Shown here: piece after piece, positions 11,770 to 22,609 of the stretch
How the letters are laid out: every line of letters begins with the position of its first letter
Numbering within the stretch: the first letter of the stretch is position 1
Assembly (NCBI RefSeq): GCF_000321225.1
Contig: NW_004451013.1
Coordinates: 118,908 to 182,907 of the forward strand
Length of the DNA stretch: 64,000 nt
Reading direction: 5' to 3'
Source: Odobenus rosmarus divergens
Taxonomy: Eukaryota > Chordata > Mammalia > Carnivora > Odobenidae
Notes under the pieces: model-generated
The model's database searches: none
Seen by the model: only the letters and a program-made list of their open reading frames with translations
What the model was told of the DNA's origin: nothing
Position numbers and translations under genes: made by a program

Positions 11770-12660
11770 TTTTACCCCTGAAAAACAAAAGCATTACAGA
11801 TAATGTTGAAGTTTTCTGTGAATCTCTCCTACATTCCTTTCTTTTCCCTTCCTTCCCCCTAAGGAAATATTATCCAGACTTTGGGATAAAGTATTGTTTT
11901 GCTGGTTTTTATGCGTTTGCTGTATATACGTATGTATCTAAACATGATCTCGAGTATAGCTTTGTGTTAACAGTTTATTTTTATTTTTTTATTTTTAAAA
12001 GATTTATTTATTTATTTGATAGAGAGAGAGACAGAGAGAGACAGCGAGAAAGGGAACACAAGCAGGGGGAGTGGGAGAGGGAGAAGCAGGCTCCTTGCCG
12101 AGCAGGGAGCCTAATGTGGGGCTCGATCCCAGGACCCTGGGACCATGACCTGAGCTGAAGGCAGATGCTTAATGACTGAGCCACCCAGGCACCCCAACAG
12201 TTTATTTAAATAATATCATACTAAGTGTATCATTCTCAACTTGCTTTTTTCCACTCAGGATTAATTTTTTGAGCTTTATCAATGTTGATACAAATAGGTC
12301 TAGTTCAGTCACTTTAATGATCTTTAGTATTTCATTGTGTGAGTATGCCAAAGTTTGTACATGCAATCTTCTAATGTCATCCTAAACAATGCTGCTATGA
12401 ATGTACTTGTTCCCCAAAATGATGTGTGTCTCTCAAAATAATGTGAATATTATTGAATCTCCATGTCCGGGTCAAGTTGGTATTGCTGGAATTTTGTTTG
12501 ATGTGAAATGATATCTCATTCTTTAATTTACAGTTCTCTGTTTCTAGAATGGTTGAACATTTTTTGTATGTTTATAATTCATTTGAGTTACTTCGTCTGT
12601 GAATGTCTTCTTCATATACTTTGACTGCTTTTCCATTAGAGACAGTTTTTCCATTAGATG
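11770..12660 (-). repeat. Old antisense L1 3' end
   Basis: Intron 1 sequence resembling an antisense L1M 3' end ('cattgtgtgagtatgcc', 'aatgctgctatgaatgt'), split by the Can-SINE at 11981-12195. Confidence 0.5.
11981..12195 (-). mobile_element. Can-SINE with 12-bp duplication
   Basis: Minus-strand SINE flanked by a perfect AACAGTTTATTT duplication (11969-11980 and 12196-12207). It lies in intron 1 of the IFI44L locus. Confidence 0.95.
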
Positions 12661-12850
12661 TGAGATACACACACACACACACACAGAGTAATATTGCTCA
12701 GCCATAAAAAAGGATGAGATCTTGCCATTTGGGACAACATGGATGGATCTCGAAGGGATTATGATAAGTGAAATAAGTCAGAAAGAAAAATGCCATCTGA
12801 TTTCTCTTACATGTGGAATCTAAAAAACAAAACAAATGAATAAACAGCAT
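12661..12850 (+). repeat. L1 3'-end fragment with CA repeat
   Basis: (CA)n at 12668-12685 followed by the L1 3' segment 'gccataaaaaaggatgag' and 'gacaacatggatggatctc'. The same L1 site carries CA or TA expansions in other copies in this window. Confidence 0.8.
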
Positions 12851-13145
12851 GGGTTTATTTCTGTGTTCTGCTTTTTTCTCTTGGTTTTCTATCCTTTTGT
12901 TTCATTTCCTCTCTTGTGTTTATGATGAATATGAGTCACTGAATATAAAAAAAATTGAACCTAGAAAGATGTTTTCTTCGTCTAAACAAGATCGGTTTTG
13001 CATCTGCCATGCAGCTGGGGGCAAAAGCAAACTTCATTTATACTAACCCAATCATAGACTGAAATTACTTAGAGATGGAGTTAAGTCTGTCCATTTCCAG
13101 CCCACGCTTCCTTCTTCCCTGTAGCTCTTCAGAATCCTTGCCCAC

Positions 13146-13370
13146 GGAGGCTCCTGGGTGGCTCAGTCAGTTAAGCAACTGCCTTCAGCTCAGCTCAAGA
13201 TCCTGGAGTCCCAGGATTGAGCCCTCCCACCCCCGCCCCCAAGTTCTCAGGCTCCCTGCTCAGTGAGCGGGGGGGCGGGGGGGCCCCTGCTTCTCCTGCC
13301 CCCTCTGCTCCTCCCCCCGACCTGTGTTCTCTTTCTGGCTTGCTAACTCTCTCCCTCTCCTTGCCCACGG
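13146..13370 (+). mobile_element. Can-SINE
   Basis: Plus-strand SINE: head ggctcctgggtggctcagtc, then a GC-rich body with a G-rich tract at 13268-13284. It is diverged and lies in intron 1. Confidence 0.85.
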
Positions 13371-13757
13371 CCTGAGAGGATGGTTGCCAAGGCATCCGCT
13401 TTGCTGTGCTCTGTTCCCCTAGCTCTGGGAGTCCAGCAGAAGTTTTGCCCAACATCTCAGCATCTCTGGCACCTCTTCTAAAGCTAACAGATGCTCCTTA
13501 GAGAAATGTGCTCCCAAATGCCAAGCTTACCTCTCAGTGTTCACTTCTTTTCCAAATCTTAGCCCTCCAATGCTTTCAAATACATGTATTTACAGTTCAC
13601 CCTGTGTTCTCATTTTTCTCATTGAAAGAATTGGCATGATGGCTCATGGTTTATTCTGCTGCTGTAGGACCTCGATGTCTGGTAACTCCTTTCGTATGTC
13701 AGTTTCTTCCTTTGGGAACTGTTTTCTGTATAAATTCCTTTCTCCTACCTTCTAATT

Positions 13758-13965
13758 CATGGGTTGACCAACTATGGTCTGTGTGACACCAACCTGTTTT
13801 GATAAAAAAGGCTTTATTGGAACATAGTCATGCCCATTTGTTCATATATTGTCTCCGTTTTTGTGTCACATTGGCAAAGTTGAGTCATTAGGGCAGAGAC
13901 CATATGGCCCACAAAGCCTAAAATATTTACTCTCTGTCATTAAGAAAAAAGTTTGCTGATCACTG
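13758..13965 (-). mobile_element. Non-autonomous hAT-type element
   Basis: A 208-bp element with terminal inverted repeats (catgggttgaccaacta... and ...agtttgctgatcactg) and an 8-bp flanking duplication TTCTAATT / TTCTGATT (13750-13757, 13966-13973). Length and duplication size fit a MER-class hAT MITE. The same family recurs at 62117-62640. Confidence 0.75.
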
Positions 13966-14091
13966 TTCTGATTTATTAATTTTACTTTATTCTTTACCGA
14001 GGCTTCCATTTATTTGCCTGCTGACTTTAAAAAATGTAATGGTATTTTTTATTTCTAAATTATCTATTTTTTTATAGGTACCTACTATTGT

Positions 14092-14097
14092 TCCATA

Positions 14098-14128
<31 letters not shown>

Positions 14129-14132
14129 TTTT
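14092..14132. repeat. (AT)n plus poly-T
   Basis: A run of AT dinucleotides followed by about 14 T, in IFI44L intron 1 about 145 bp upstream of the exon 2 acceptor. Confidence 0.9.
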
Positions 14133-14276
14133 GCCTTGTGTATAAACAAATAACATGTTTTATTTGGGCCAGAGGGGAAAAAAAAATAACATGCTGAAGC
14201 TAGAAGCAGAAATCTGTGCTTTAAACCACTACGATATACTAACTGGCCTCTCAATCTATTATTGTTTTTCTATCAG

Positions 14277-14766
14277 ATACAGAACAATGGCAGTGACAAC
14301 CAGATTGACATGGAGTGAGGAGAAAAGTCTGCAGAAGATGCTTGGGAATGTGTCCTTGAGACTTATTTATAAGTCTAGTGTCCACGACAGTAACATTTCT
14401 GATATGCTTGCTAGGTGCACTTGTCAGGGACTTACTGTAACAATAATTTACTTTAATATAAAGACTACTTTTGTGGTCTTTATGCTTGGGCATTATCCTG
14501 AAATGTCTGACCATTTAAAAAGGCACAATCCCTCCTTCTGTTTTTCATTTCAAAAGAATAATGCAACTGAAATGACAACTGCAGTTTTAGAAACAGAAAC
14601 AAAAATTGCTTCTGGATAACTGGTATTTTATTCCTTTAGCCAAGAGATGTTGTCTGTAGATCCAGGCAAAAACAGACTTTCTAGGATGCTTCATTAAGCA
14701 AAGCTTTAGGGGTATATATCCTGTCTGACATCCAGTATTTGGAATGTGAAGTTTTTTGAGTTGAAA
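14277..14766 (+). pseudogene. IFI44L: IFI44L exon 2, start codon exon, broken
   Basis: Acceptor tatcag at 14271-14276. The ATG at 14287 begins MAVTTRLTW, the conserved family N-terminus. The frame stays open for 110 codons to TAA 14617-14619, at a position where the family has Gln. Further on the frame shifts: the conserved QYLECEVF segment before the exon end is read two bases out of the starting frame. It is followed by TGA 14757-14759, where family members have Arg (CGA to TGA fits CpG decay). ATG to exon end is 480 bp instead of 3n+1. Donor a|gtatgt at 14767. Confidence 0.9.
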
Positions 14767-15285
14767 GTATGTTAACTTAGATAATCCTACATTCTGATTC
14801 TAGTCTTTCTTTGTGTTTGTGGTCATAATTTAGCTGCAAGAACAAGGAAAAATGAGAGGAACATCAGATTTCATGCCATCAAATTTCTCTTTCATAAACT
14901 TCAAAATGAAACCTAGGAAGCATAAAAGTTATGAGGTATTACTCAGAAAGTATAGTCAGCTTTGAGCAAAATGAGTTGAGAAGGAGAAGTGGAGACATGG
15001 AGAGGGAGAGCCAGTGAGGGTGGGGTTTATGTTGGCACAGTGACCCCTTTTGGGGTCAGCTCTAGGATCTGTAGGGATAGTTATATGAGAGTTTCCAGAG
15101 TGAGTTACTGTGCAGGGAGGTTAATTTTCCCTTCTCTTCGCATGATGTTGCCAACCCTAACTCCCAACTGGACAGCTCAGCCCTGGTTTATATAAGCAGA
15201 CTTTCTGCCTCATTTAGAAGTTAGACTTGGGCGTATTTAGCCAGGCAAGTTAAAAAGCTTATTATGCTATGTTTATTTCCTACAG

Positions 15286-15334
15286 AAACTGAGGATGATA
15301 CGAACTACATAAGCAAGATAACAAGAGCCATGAA
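15286..15334 (+). pseudogene. IFI44L: IFI44L exon 3
   Basis: A 49-bp exon with acceptor tacag and donor gtaagt. Read in the phase set by exon 2's end it gives a stretch like DTNYISKITRAM, aligned with the linker helix before the G domain. No stop in this phase. Confidence 0.75.
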
Positions 15335-16096
15335 GTAAGTTAGGTTCTTGGACTATCTATTACTCATTTTATTTAGAACACTGCTATAAATGGCATTGGA
15401 AATGAAATAGTAAAATAAAAATCATATAACTTGGAGTGATAAAAATGAGTTATAATGTTACTTATGTAATACGTTCGAGGCAATTATGGCAACAACAGAG
15501 ACAAAATCACTACCAACTGTGAACCTTTAAAAATCTACCAGGCAATAGTTTGGCTTTATGTTTCTCTTTGGACTTGCTAGATTCAAAGTTTTCCAGACAG
15601 AAAGGTCTAGACAACTTTTTCCAGACAGAAGGGTCTAGACGACTATTTCAGATAATTCGTCCGAAGCCTTTCCCTGGGAATAAAGTTTTTTGGGGGAATT
15701 TCAGTAAGTTTTAAAAACAAAGCCCCCTTTCCCCAATTTATAGATAAATATCTGTATTGCATATATTTTATTTCTCCTTAATATAATATTATTACTGAAA
15801 TAATACTCATCTTCATTGTTACTGCTATTGGTAGATTTGTGTGGTCTAAGGTTCGTAGTTTAACACTGATTTGGTTGCTGGTTAATGTTTCTTTACTCAG
15901 ATATAGATAAACGCATTTTCTTCAAGTACAAAATGCATAACCTTAGACCATTTCAAATCATATGATAGATGTTAATGCCAAGATAAGAAGTAATTAAAAC
16001 ATACTTTTAAAAGGAAGGAAAGAAGCAGCAGAATTGTGCTGTTCCTGTGGAAGTTTGGCTCTTGTCTTTAAGTACCTACCGCGTATTATTTGACAG

Positions 16097-16292
16097 GCAC
16101 AGAAATCCACTGCTAGCCGAACTCAGAGCCTACAAGCCCTGTGTAGACTTTATTTCAGAAATTCGTATTCTCTTGCTGGGTCCATTTGGGTCTGGAAAGT
16201 CTAGTTTTATCAATTCAGTGAAGTCTGTTTTCCGAGGCCGTGTGACTCACCAAGCCACAGTGGCGTCTGATGTCACCAGCATTACTTAACAG
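16097..16292 (+). pseudogene. IFI44L: IFI44L exon 4, P-loop exon
   Basis: A 196-bp exon, the same length as its IFI44 counterpart. It encodes the start of the G domain: IRILLLGPFGSGKSSF, with an intact Walker A/P-loop (GPFGSGKS at about 16179-16202), then NSVKSVFRGRVTHQA. It ends in TAA 16287-16289 two codons before the donor, where the paralogue has an acidic residue (GAC). Donor cag|gtaagt at 16293. Confidence 0.92.
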
Positions 16293-17574
16293 GTAAGTTA
16301 TTTAAGGATTTCCTGAGGATTTTGTTTTATCAATTACAATTATCAGGTTTGTTCATTTCTTTGCCGTTTTCTCTTAGAACATTAACCTCTTCCTGATCTA
16401 CAAGCAATTAAATGCTAAATCAAATGTAAAAAAGGAGTAAAATTTGATTCAGAATTCCCTCCGTTGTGTTTCACTTTTCATTTTTATGCATGCAAGAAGC
16501 AGTTATATGAAGAATGCTTTTTGGTACTTGTAAAAAAAATAGCACTAAAATTTTAAAAACTTTGTGGAAATCTTTGTCCATTATATTAGAAGTCTGTTTT
16601 TACTTATGTTCCACATGGTTTTACCTGGATTGAAATTCTTTTCTTTTTTTTTGTAATAAAATAATGAAAATTATGTATTATAACACTTGTCCATTTTACA
16701 AGACCATTTTATAAGAAATGATTGTGAAAAGCAAGACAGCAATTCACTTTGGTGGGTCAACCTTCAAAGGGTAAATTTATCAGTGATCCTACAAACACTA
16801 TCTTATTTGTAAACAAATGTAAGTACTAATACCATTTTTAAAACTGTTACTTTAGATCTACAAATTACTGTGGAAAAACTTATTTCCCTTCTATGCTTGT
16901 CAATGTTACACAATCAAATAAAAAAATTAAGGGGAATGAATAGAACATTTCATCATCAAGCTGTATTTTTCTGTGATTGCTACAAGCAAATATTGTTATC
17001 TTCTGATTGGAAATATGAGTGCACTGTCAATGCAAAATTTAGCATAAGACAATAATGGTTCATTTTAGTTTTGTGTCACATTTAATAGCTGAAAACATTT
17101 TCTAAGACTTTCAAGAATCACATCTTATTTCTTGATGTTGGCTAGATTCAATCTGTTTGACTGACTTTATTTTGGTATCTTAGCCTAGTCTCAGAAGCCA
17201 AAGCAAGGTACTGCAACGGCACTTCAATACACTAAGCATTGATTGAAATGTTTCTATTTGTGAAATATTGTGTTGGCAATAAAGACCTAAATACAAATGA
17301 GAGCTGGTCTTTTTACTCAGGGATTTCAGTGTAAGTAATAAAGAAATAAGTACTATTCAATGTGATAGGTGCTGTAATGGAGGTACTCATCAGGACAGGC
17401 TCTATCTCCCTCCTTTTCATGTTGAAAGCTCCAAAGGCATTGCTCTAAGAGAAGATGTAGATCTTTAGGTCCAAATGAAATGCAAATACTACTATGTAAA
17501 CTGAAGGAATACAAGACAGAATATTTGTTGGGGAAACAGAGTATTTTATTTCATTTCTCAGAGACCCTTCTCTT
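16293..17574. other. IFI44L intron 4, 5' part, nothing recognised
   Basis: AT-rich intron sequence. An open frame at 16870-17055 has no family match. The segment near 17270-17400 loosely resembles an ancient LINE but is too weak to call. Confidence 0.5.
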
Positions 17575-17589
17575 TGAAGAATTAAATTT

Positions 17590-17785
17590 TTTTAAAAGAT
17601 TTTATTTATTTATTTGACAGAGAGAGAGAGCGCACAAGCAGGGGAGCGGCAGAGGGAGAGGGAGAAGCAGGCTCCCCTGCTGAGTAGGGAGCCTGACGCG
17701 GGGCTTGGGGCTCGATCCCAGGACCCTGGGATCAGGACCTGAGCCGAAGGCAGATGCTTAACCGACTGAGCCACCCAGGCGCCTC
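17590..17785 (-). mobile_element. Can-SINE with 15-bp duplication
   Basis: Minus-strand SINE flanked by a perfect TGAAGAATTAAATTT duplication (17575-17589 and 17786-17800), a young insertion in intron 4. Confidence 0.95.
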
Positions 17786-18240
17786 TGAAGAATTAAATTT
17801 ATGAAGTAAACAGATTAATGAAAACTATGAATGTGCCTATTGATCTCGAAATTTTACAATGCACTTTAAGTGTGTAACTCTACTGCATCAGTGTAAGTCC
17901 TTTCAGGTGGAGGCACCAGTAAGTCCTGTTCATTTAGATCAAAATACTAATGGGATTGCTCCTGGGCATTGGACTTATGGACCAATGGGAGCTTTTGACT
18001 CCAGTACAGATTACAATAGGTAGTAGAGGGCTTCTCAACTGCCTAGTGTGGAATGGGAGATTCGTGATTCAAGTGTTGTCTGGTATCATTGAGAAGTACT
18101 TCTCCTTGTGAATCTTCCTGAGTGTTCCATAGTTATGCCTCTGTGGAAGTATATTTGACCAATAAAAATTTTGCAGAGTTCTGAAAAATACTCTTGGGAT
18201 CACAATGAGTGTTTTTATTTAGGAAAGAAGATTTGTTAAA

Positions 18241-19625
18241 GTGGAGCTTCTCAAAGTGGGGTTTGTAGACCCCTAAGAGTCCCTGAGGGCATTTTATGGG
18301 ATCTATGAGTTTAAAATTATTTGTGTAATAATGCTTAGATGGCTTTGCTTTATCTAGAGTATTGACATTTGAACTGATCATACACATGTAGTTTTATTTG
18401 TTGGGTGGCGCCTTAGCATGAATCAAGCAATGGCACCAAGCTTTATTAGTAGTCGCTATATACGTTCCTAGCACTTGCAGTAAACAAAATGCTAGTTTCA
18501 TTTAAGAATGTAATTGATGACTAAGTAACAACCATTGATTTTATTTAAACTCAATTTTTTATTATTATATATATATATTTTGTGTGATGAAATGGGAAAT
18601 ACATACAAAGGGTTTCTAAGGCATATCAAGATATGGTGGTTGTCAAGAAAAGACACTGGTGCGATTGAGTTGTGAGCTGAACTTTTTTCATGTAACGTCC
18701 TTTATAAATGAGAAAACAATTGACAGACTTGATTATTCATACTTAGGTATTCGGTAGACATTTATGGACAATGCACAAAGTTAGCATATCACTACAAGAA
18801 AAACAACCAACCAGCAATGTTTGTTGCCAATGATAATATTTGAACTTTTAAGAAAACAAAAATTAGAACGTTGGGAAACTTGGATCCACCACTTTGAGGT
18901 TCATAACTTCTCAATACTTAAAAACTTACCTGATGAGATTAATGGTGCTAGTAACAAATATGATGTTTTAATATTGTGTGGTGAAATGTGCCAGTGTTTG
19001 GAAGATCTTATCTAGATCCAATATTTTCAAATGACCAAATGCATTGGGTTTGTAAGTCATGCATGAATAAAAAATATATTCAGATCATAAGATAGATCAA
19101 TGAATTTAATGTAGCTGGGTATGAAAATGTCACAGATCCTAGCTAACCTTTGGATAAATTATCACTTATTGAGGTTTGATGCATTATTAATGAGGAATAT
19201 CCACAATTCTCTGAAAGCTGTTAAATTAAATACTCTCTCCTTTTCCTACTACTATATATATATAAGGCTAGATTTTCTTCATACACTTCAACCAAAATGA
19301 TATATCACAATAGATTGAATTCAGAGGCAGATATGAGAATCCTGCCATCTTCTATTAATCCAGATAGTAAAGAGAATTGCAAAAAGTAAATTGATCCTGC
19401 TCTTTTTAATATTTTTTTGGAAATAATTTTTTCATAAAAATGTCCTTTAGGTTAACATTGCAATAGATTCATAATTGTATTTTAATATTTAAATTTTTTT
19501 GTTTAAAATTTTTAGTATGTTAAATATCAATAGATATAACCTACATACATAAAATATCTTTGAGATTCTCAATAATTTTTAAGAATATCAGGTGATCCTG
19601 AGACCAAAATGTTTGAGGACCACAG
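18241..19625 (+). mobile_element. hAT Charlie-like transposon relic with transposase
   Basis: About 1.4 kb with related ends (gtggagcttctcaaa... and ...tttgaggaccac) and the direct repeat TGTTAAA at 18234-18240 and 19626-19632. The interior is decayed transposase DNA. The open frame at 18821-19015 reads KLERWETWIHHF...PDEINGASNKYDVL, and the stretch at 19235-19340 holds the hAT C-terminal dimerisation block (cues SSYTSTK and RLNSEADMRIL) in broken frames. This resembles ZBED/Charlie-family elements. It is an autonomous-type element long dead, inserted in IFI44L intron 4. Confidence 0.75.
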
Positions 19626-19721
19626 TGTTAAAATATTAGCCATTTTCTGTTCTTCCTTTTGTCATGTCTTGAATGCTAGTTGAAGAATGAATTTTTACCT
19701 TTGATATACTTTGTTTTATAG

Positions 19722-19876
19722 TATAGGATATATCCTATTAAAGATGGGAAAGATGGCAAATGTCTGCCATTTAGGTTGTGTCACTCCATGGGCCTACATG
19801 AGAAAGAAGGAGTAAGGTTTGTGTGTGGATTACATACCCTACATCTTAAAAGGCTGTGTGCCAGACAGATAATCAG
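19722..19876 (+). pseudogene. IFI44L: IFI44L exon 5, DxxG exon, broken
   Basis: Acceptor tttatag, donor cag|gtaaga. It is 155 bp where the paralogue has 150 and in-frame versions are multiples of three, so it carries a net +2 shift. The first 26 codons read YRIYPIKDGKDGK...LCHSMGLHEKEG. The G3 motif DxxG is HSMG here (CAC at 19782-19784), losing the Mg-coordinating Asp. After the shift the original frame resumes as DYIPYILKGCVPDR and meets TAA 19870-19872. Confidence 0.9.
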
Positions 19877-20053
19877 GTAAGAATTCTCCAATCTCTAAAA
19901 CATTTAAAATCAGTTTCATCAATTATTTTTAAATTTTACCCCATAAGGCAGTTTCAACTGTCATAGTGTTTTCAACATCAACCAACACTACTCTGCTTTA
20001 AATGAATAAGTATTCATATAAGTAAAGTAGAGTAACTTATTTTCTACAGCATT

Positions 20054-20082
20054 AAGATTCTCATATCTGCCTCTGAACTCAA
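20054..20082 (-). repeat. Short inverted copy of hAT segment
   Basis: This piece (agattctcatatctgcctct...) is nearly the reverse complement of 19314-19342 in the hAT relic. It may be a sliver of another copy truncated by the adjacent SINE. Confidence 0.55.
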
Positions 20083-20100
20083 TCTTAATTGAATTCTTAA

Positions 20101-20245
20101 TGGGGTGCCTGGCTGGCTCAGTTGGTAGAACGTGTGACTCTTGAACTCAGGGTCATGAGTTTGAGCGCCACACTGGGCATGGAGATAACTTAAAAAAAAA
20201 TAAGGTGATCTCAAAAGAAAAAAAAAAGAAAGAAAGAAAGAAAAG
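20101..20245 (+). mobile_element. Can-SINE, short old type
   Basis: Head ggggtgcctggctggctcag with a short body ending in a GAAA-rich tail (20217-20250). It lacks the long CT-rich region of younger copies. Confidence 0.85.
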
Positions 20246-20519
20246 AAAAGAAATACAGCCAAAAGGCAGCATTTTACTCATACAGATCCCAGAAAAAGGA
20301 CAGGAGGAGATTGTGTTTATTTCACTCTTTATTGTAAAATAGATAGGAAAGTAATAGTTCAATCTCATGCACTTTTTTGATCAATTAGACAAAATCTTGG
20401 AACAATTAACCACTTTTTGTTGAAGTGTGATATTATTATACTGTAAATACTTAGGTTTCACTACTTAAATGCTACCTAAATAACATCCAAAGGTTGGCTC
20501 TGCCACTAGCTAGATGTGC

Positions 20520-20660
20520 ACCCATAAGCAAGTAACATACTTGTCTCCGTAAGTCTTACTTTTTTATGTGTGAAATGTAGGTAATAATAATGCCCATTTC
20601 ATAGGGTGCCTGAGAAGATAAATGGGATGATGTACTTTACATTCTCAAAAGGTCAACCAT
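20520..20660 (+). repeat. MIR-like SINE
   Basis: Contains the MIR-type order: 'aagcaagtaacatacttgtct', 'tgtgtgaaatgtaggtaataataatgcc', 'cataggg', 'gaagataaatgggatgatgt'. Confidence 0.6.
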
Positions 20661-20954
20661 TATTATCCCCTTTCTTTTAGGCATTGGGTATAATACAATC
20701 AGCCTCAATTTCTGAACAGTGACTTCCATTGCTTCTCAGTTGTGCTTGATCAGAAACCTTAACTATGTACTCAGATACTAAAAAGTCATGATTAAAAACC
20801 TCATTTGTGCCAGATACTTTGCTAGTTACTGGAAACACAGAGTTGACTAAGAATGTAATTCTTATCCTCACAATCTAAGGAGACATAAGATACAGGGAGG
20901 TAGAACAGAGCAGAGAGATGGGAGAAATCGTGAGCCTACGAAACCTTCATTTTT

Positions 20955-21145
20955 TTTTTTTTAAAGATTTTTATTTATTGAGAGAGAGAGAGAATGATAG
21001 AGAGCATGAGAGGGAGGAGGGTCAGAGGGAGAAGCAGACTCCCTGCTGAGCAGGGAGCCCGATATGGGACTCGATCCTGGGACTCCAGGATCATGACCTG
21101 AGCCGAAGGCAGTCGCTTAACCAACTGAGCCACCCAGGCGCCCCA
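20955..21145 (-). mobile_element. Can-SINE, arctoid type, 14-bp duplication
   Basis: Minus-strand SINE flanked by AAACCTTCATTTTT (20941-20954 and 21146-21159). The tRNA head has ccacccaggcgcccc and the body the gagggaggagggtcag form, close to the copies at 1-161 and 40269-40475. Confidence 0.95.
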
Positions 21146-21244
21146 AAACCTTCATTTTTCATAACAGAGAGGCAGTCAGTTCAGTCCAACATTGAAACAT
21201 ATGGGTAAAAAATAATGAATGTAGCCCTTTACTATATTTTTAAT

Positions 21245-21433
21245 TTTTGAGATTTTATTTATTTATTTGACAGAGAGAGAGTGCACAAGCAGGGTGACAG
21301 GCAGGCAGAAGGATAGGGAGAAGCAGGCTTCCCGCTGAGCCGGGAGCCCAATGCGGGGCTTGATCCCAGGACCCTGAGATCATGACCTGAGCCGAAGGCG
21401 GGCACTTAACCAACTGAGCCACCCAGGTGCCTC
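21245..21433 (-). mobile_element. Can-SINE
   Basis: Minus-strand SINE. Flanks ccctttactatatttttaa (21225-21243) and cctttactgtatttttaa (around 21450) form an imperfect duplication. A short filler (ccctgtggggagg) follows the SINE head before the right repeat. Confidence 0.9.
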
Positions 21434-21720
21434 CCCCTGTGGGGAGGTCCCTTTACTGTATTTTTAAATCTATCTTCTCAATCCTAGAAAGATTATTGTT
21501 CTGTTGTAAGGAGATACTAACTTAAAATTTGGTATTTCTTCTGTTTCATTTTCATTTCTTTTTCTTCTGTGAAATTAAAGAAATTATAGTATTTTATTTA
21601 AAAAAATGCATTTTCAATATATTTTCCCCTCTCCTTTTTTCTCTATCCATTAGTCCATTTGAGTACACAAAATGTTTAGAGAGGAGTCTTAAATGATGTG
21701 TAACCAATGCCAATGGTAGT

Positions 21721-21730
21721 TTTCTCTTTT

Positions 21731-21790
<60 letters not shown>

Positions 21791-21848
21791 TTTCTTTCTT
21801 TCTCTTTCTTTCTCTCTTTCTTTCTCTCTCTCTTTCTTTCTTTCTTTT

Positions 21849-21896
<48 letters not shown>

Positions 21897-21899
21897 TTC
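21721..21899. repeat. (CTTT)n microsatellite, about 180 bp
   Basis: A long tetranucleotide tract, TTTC/CTTT on this strand (AAAG on the other), with CT-dinucleotide interruptions near 21810-21835. It gives open frames on both strands (21707-21916 plus, 21676-21957 minus) that are artefacts. It lies in IFI44L intron 5 and is probably polymorphic. Confidence 0.98.
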
Positions 21900-22037
21900 T
21901 GGAGACTGGGATTTGAAATTGCTTTTTAAACATTGTACCTTCCTGAAATATTTCCATTATGGATAATGTAAAGTATGTGTAATTCTCATTTTCGCCACTT
22001 CAATGAAGTGGTTTTTCTGTAAGAAAGATATAATATT

Positions 22038-22235
22038 GGGGCACCTGGGTGGCTCAGTTGGTTAAGCATCTGCCTTTGGCTTGGGTCATGATCCCAGGGT
22101 CTTGGGATCAAACCCTGCATTGGGCTCCTTGCTCAGCAGGAAGCCTGCTTCTTCCTCTCCCATTCCCCTGCTTGTGTTCCCTCTCTTGCTGTCTCTCTCT
22201 CTGCCAAATAAATAAATAAAAAATATTAAAAAAAG
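22038..22235 (+). mobile_element. Can-SINE with 16-bp duplication
   Basis: Complete plus-strand SINE: tRNA head ggggcacctgggtggctcag, CT-rich region and (aaat)n tail. It is flanked by a perfect AGAAAGATATAATATT (22022-22037 and 22236-22251). Located 190 bp upstream of exon 6. Confidence 0.96.
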
Positions 22236-22426
22236 AGAAAGATATAATATTACACTCATAGTGGAGAGGAGGTATGGAAGGGTACTACTAATTAACCTGG
22301 GTGAAGAGTGGCTAGAGGGAGGACAGTTTTGGGTTGGAGGTTAGTGGTAGTCACATTTGAAGCATGAATATGTCTTAAAGAACTCAGCAAAGACTCTCTA
22401 AATATTATCTTATGTTTCTATAACAG

Positions 22427-22598
22427 TTGAGCCCCAATAAACGAATTATGCCCAATCATCCTACCTTCATCAGCTCTCCATCACTGAAGGACAGGATTCA
22501 CTGTGTGGCTTATGTCTTAGATATCAACTCTATTAATGATCTCTCCTCTAAGATGGTGGCAAAGTTCAAACAAGTTCAAAAAGAAGTCTTGAGCTGTG
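22427..22598 (+). pseudogene. IFI44L: IFI44L exon 6
   Basis: A 172-bp exon, acceptor taacag, donor g|gtgagt. It is fully open in phase: ...SSPSLKDRIHCVAYVLDI followed by NSINDLSSKMVAKFKQVQKEVLSC. This is the central beta strand region of the G domain. No lesion within the exon, but it lies downstream of several stops. Confidence 0.93.
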
Positions 22599-22609
22599 GT
22601 GAGTCTCAT

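Noticed and set aside
14155..14619. 154-codon open frame as a single gene
   Set aside because: Only 14287-14616 is real (IFI44L exon 2). The first 44 codons come from intron sequence upstream of the acceptor at 14276.
20101..20180. tRNA gene
   Set aside because: The A/B-box-like sequence is the tRNA-derived head of a Can-SINE; there is no cloverleaf with an intact acceptor stem.
21676..21957. Lys/Arg/Glu repeat protein (minus) and Phe/Leu/Ser repeat protein (plus)
   Set aside because: Both are translations of the CTTT microsatellite.
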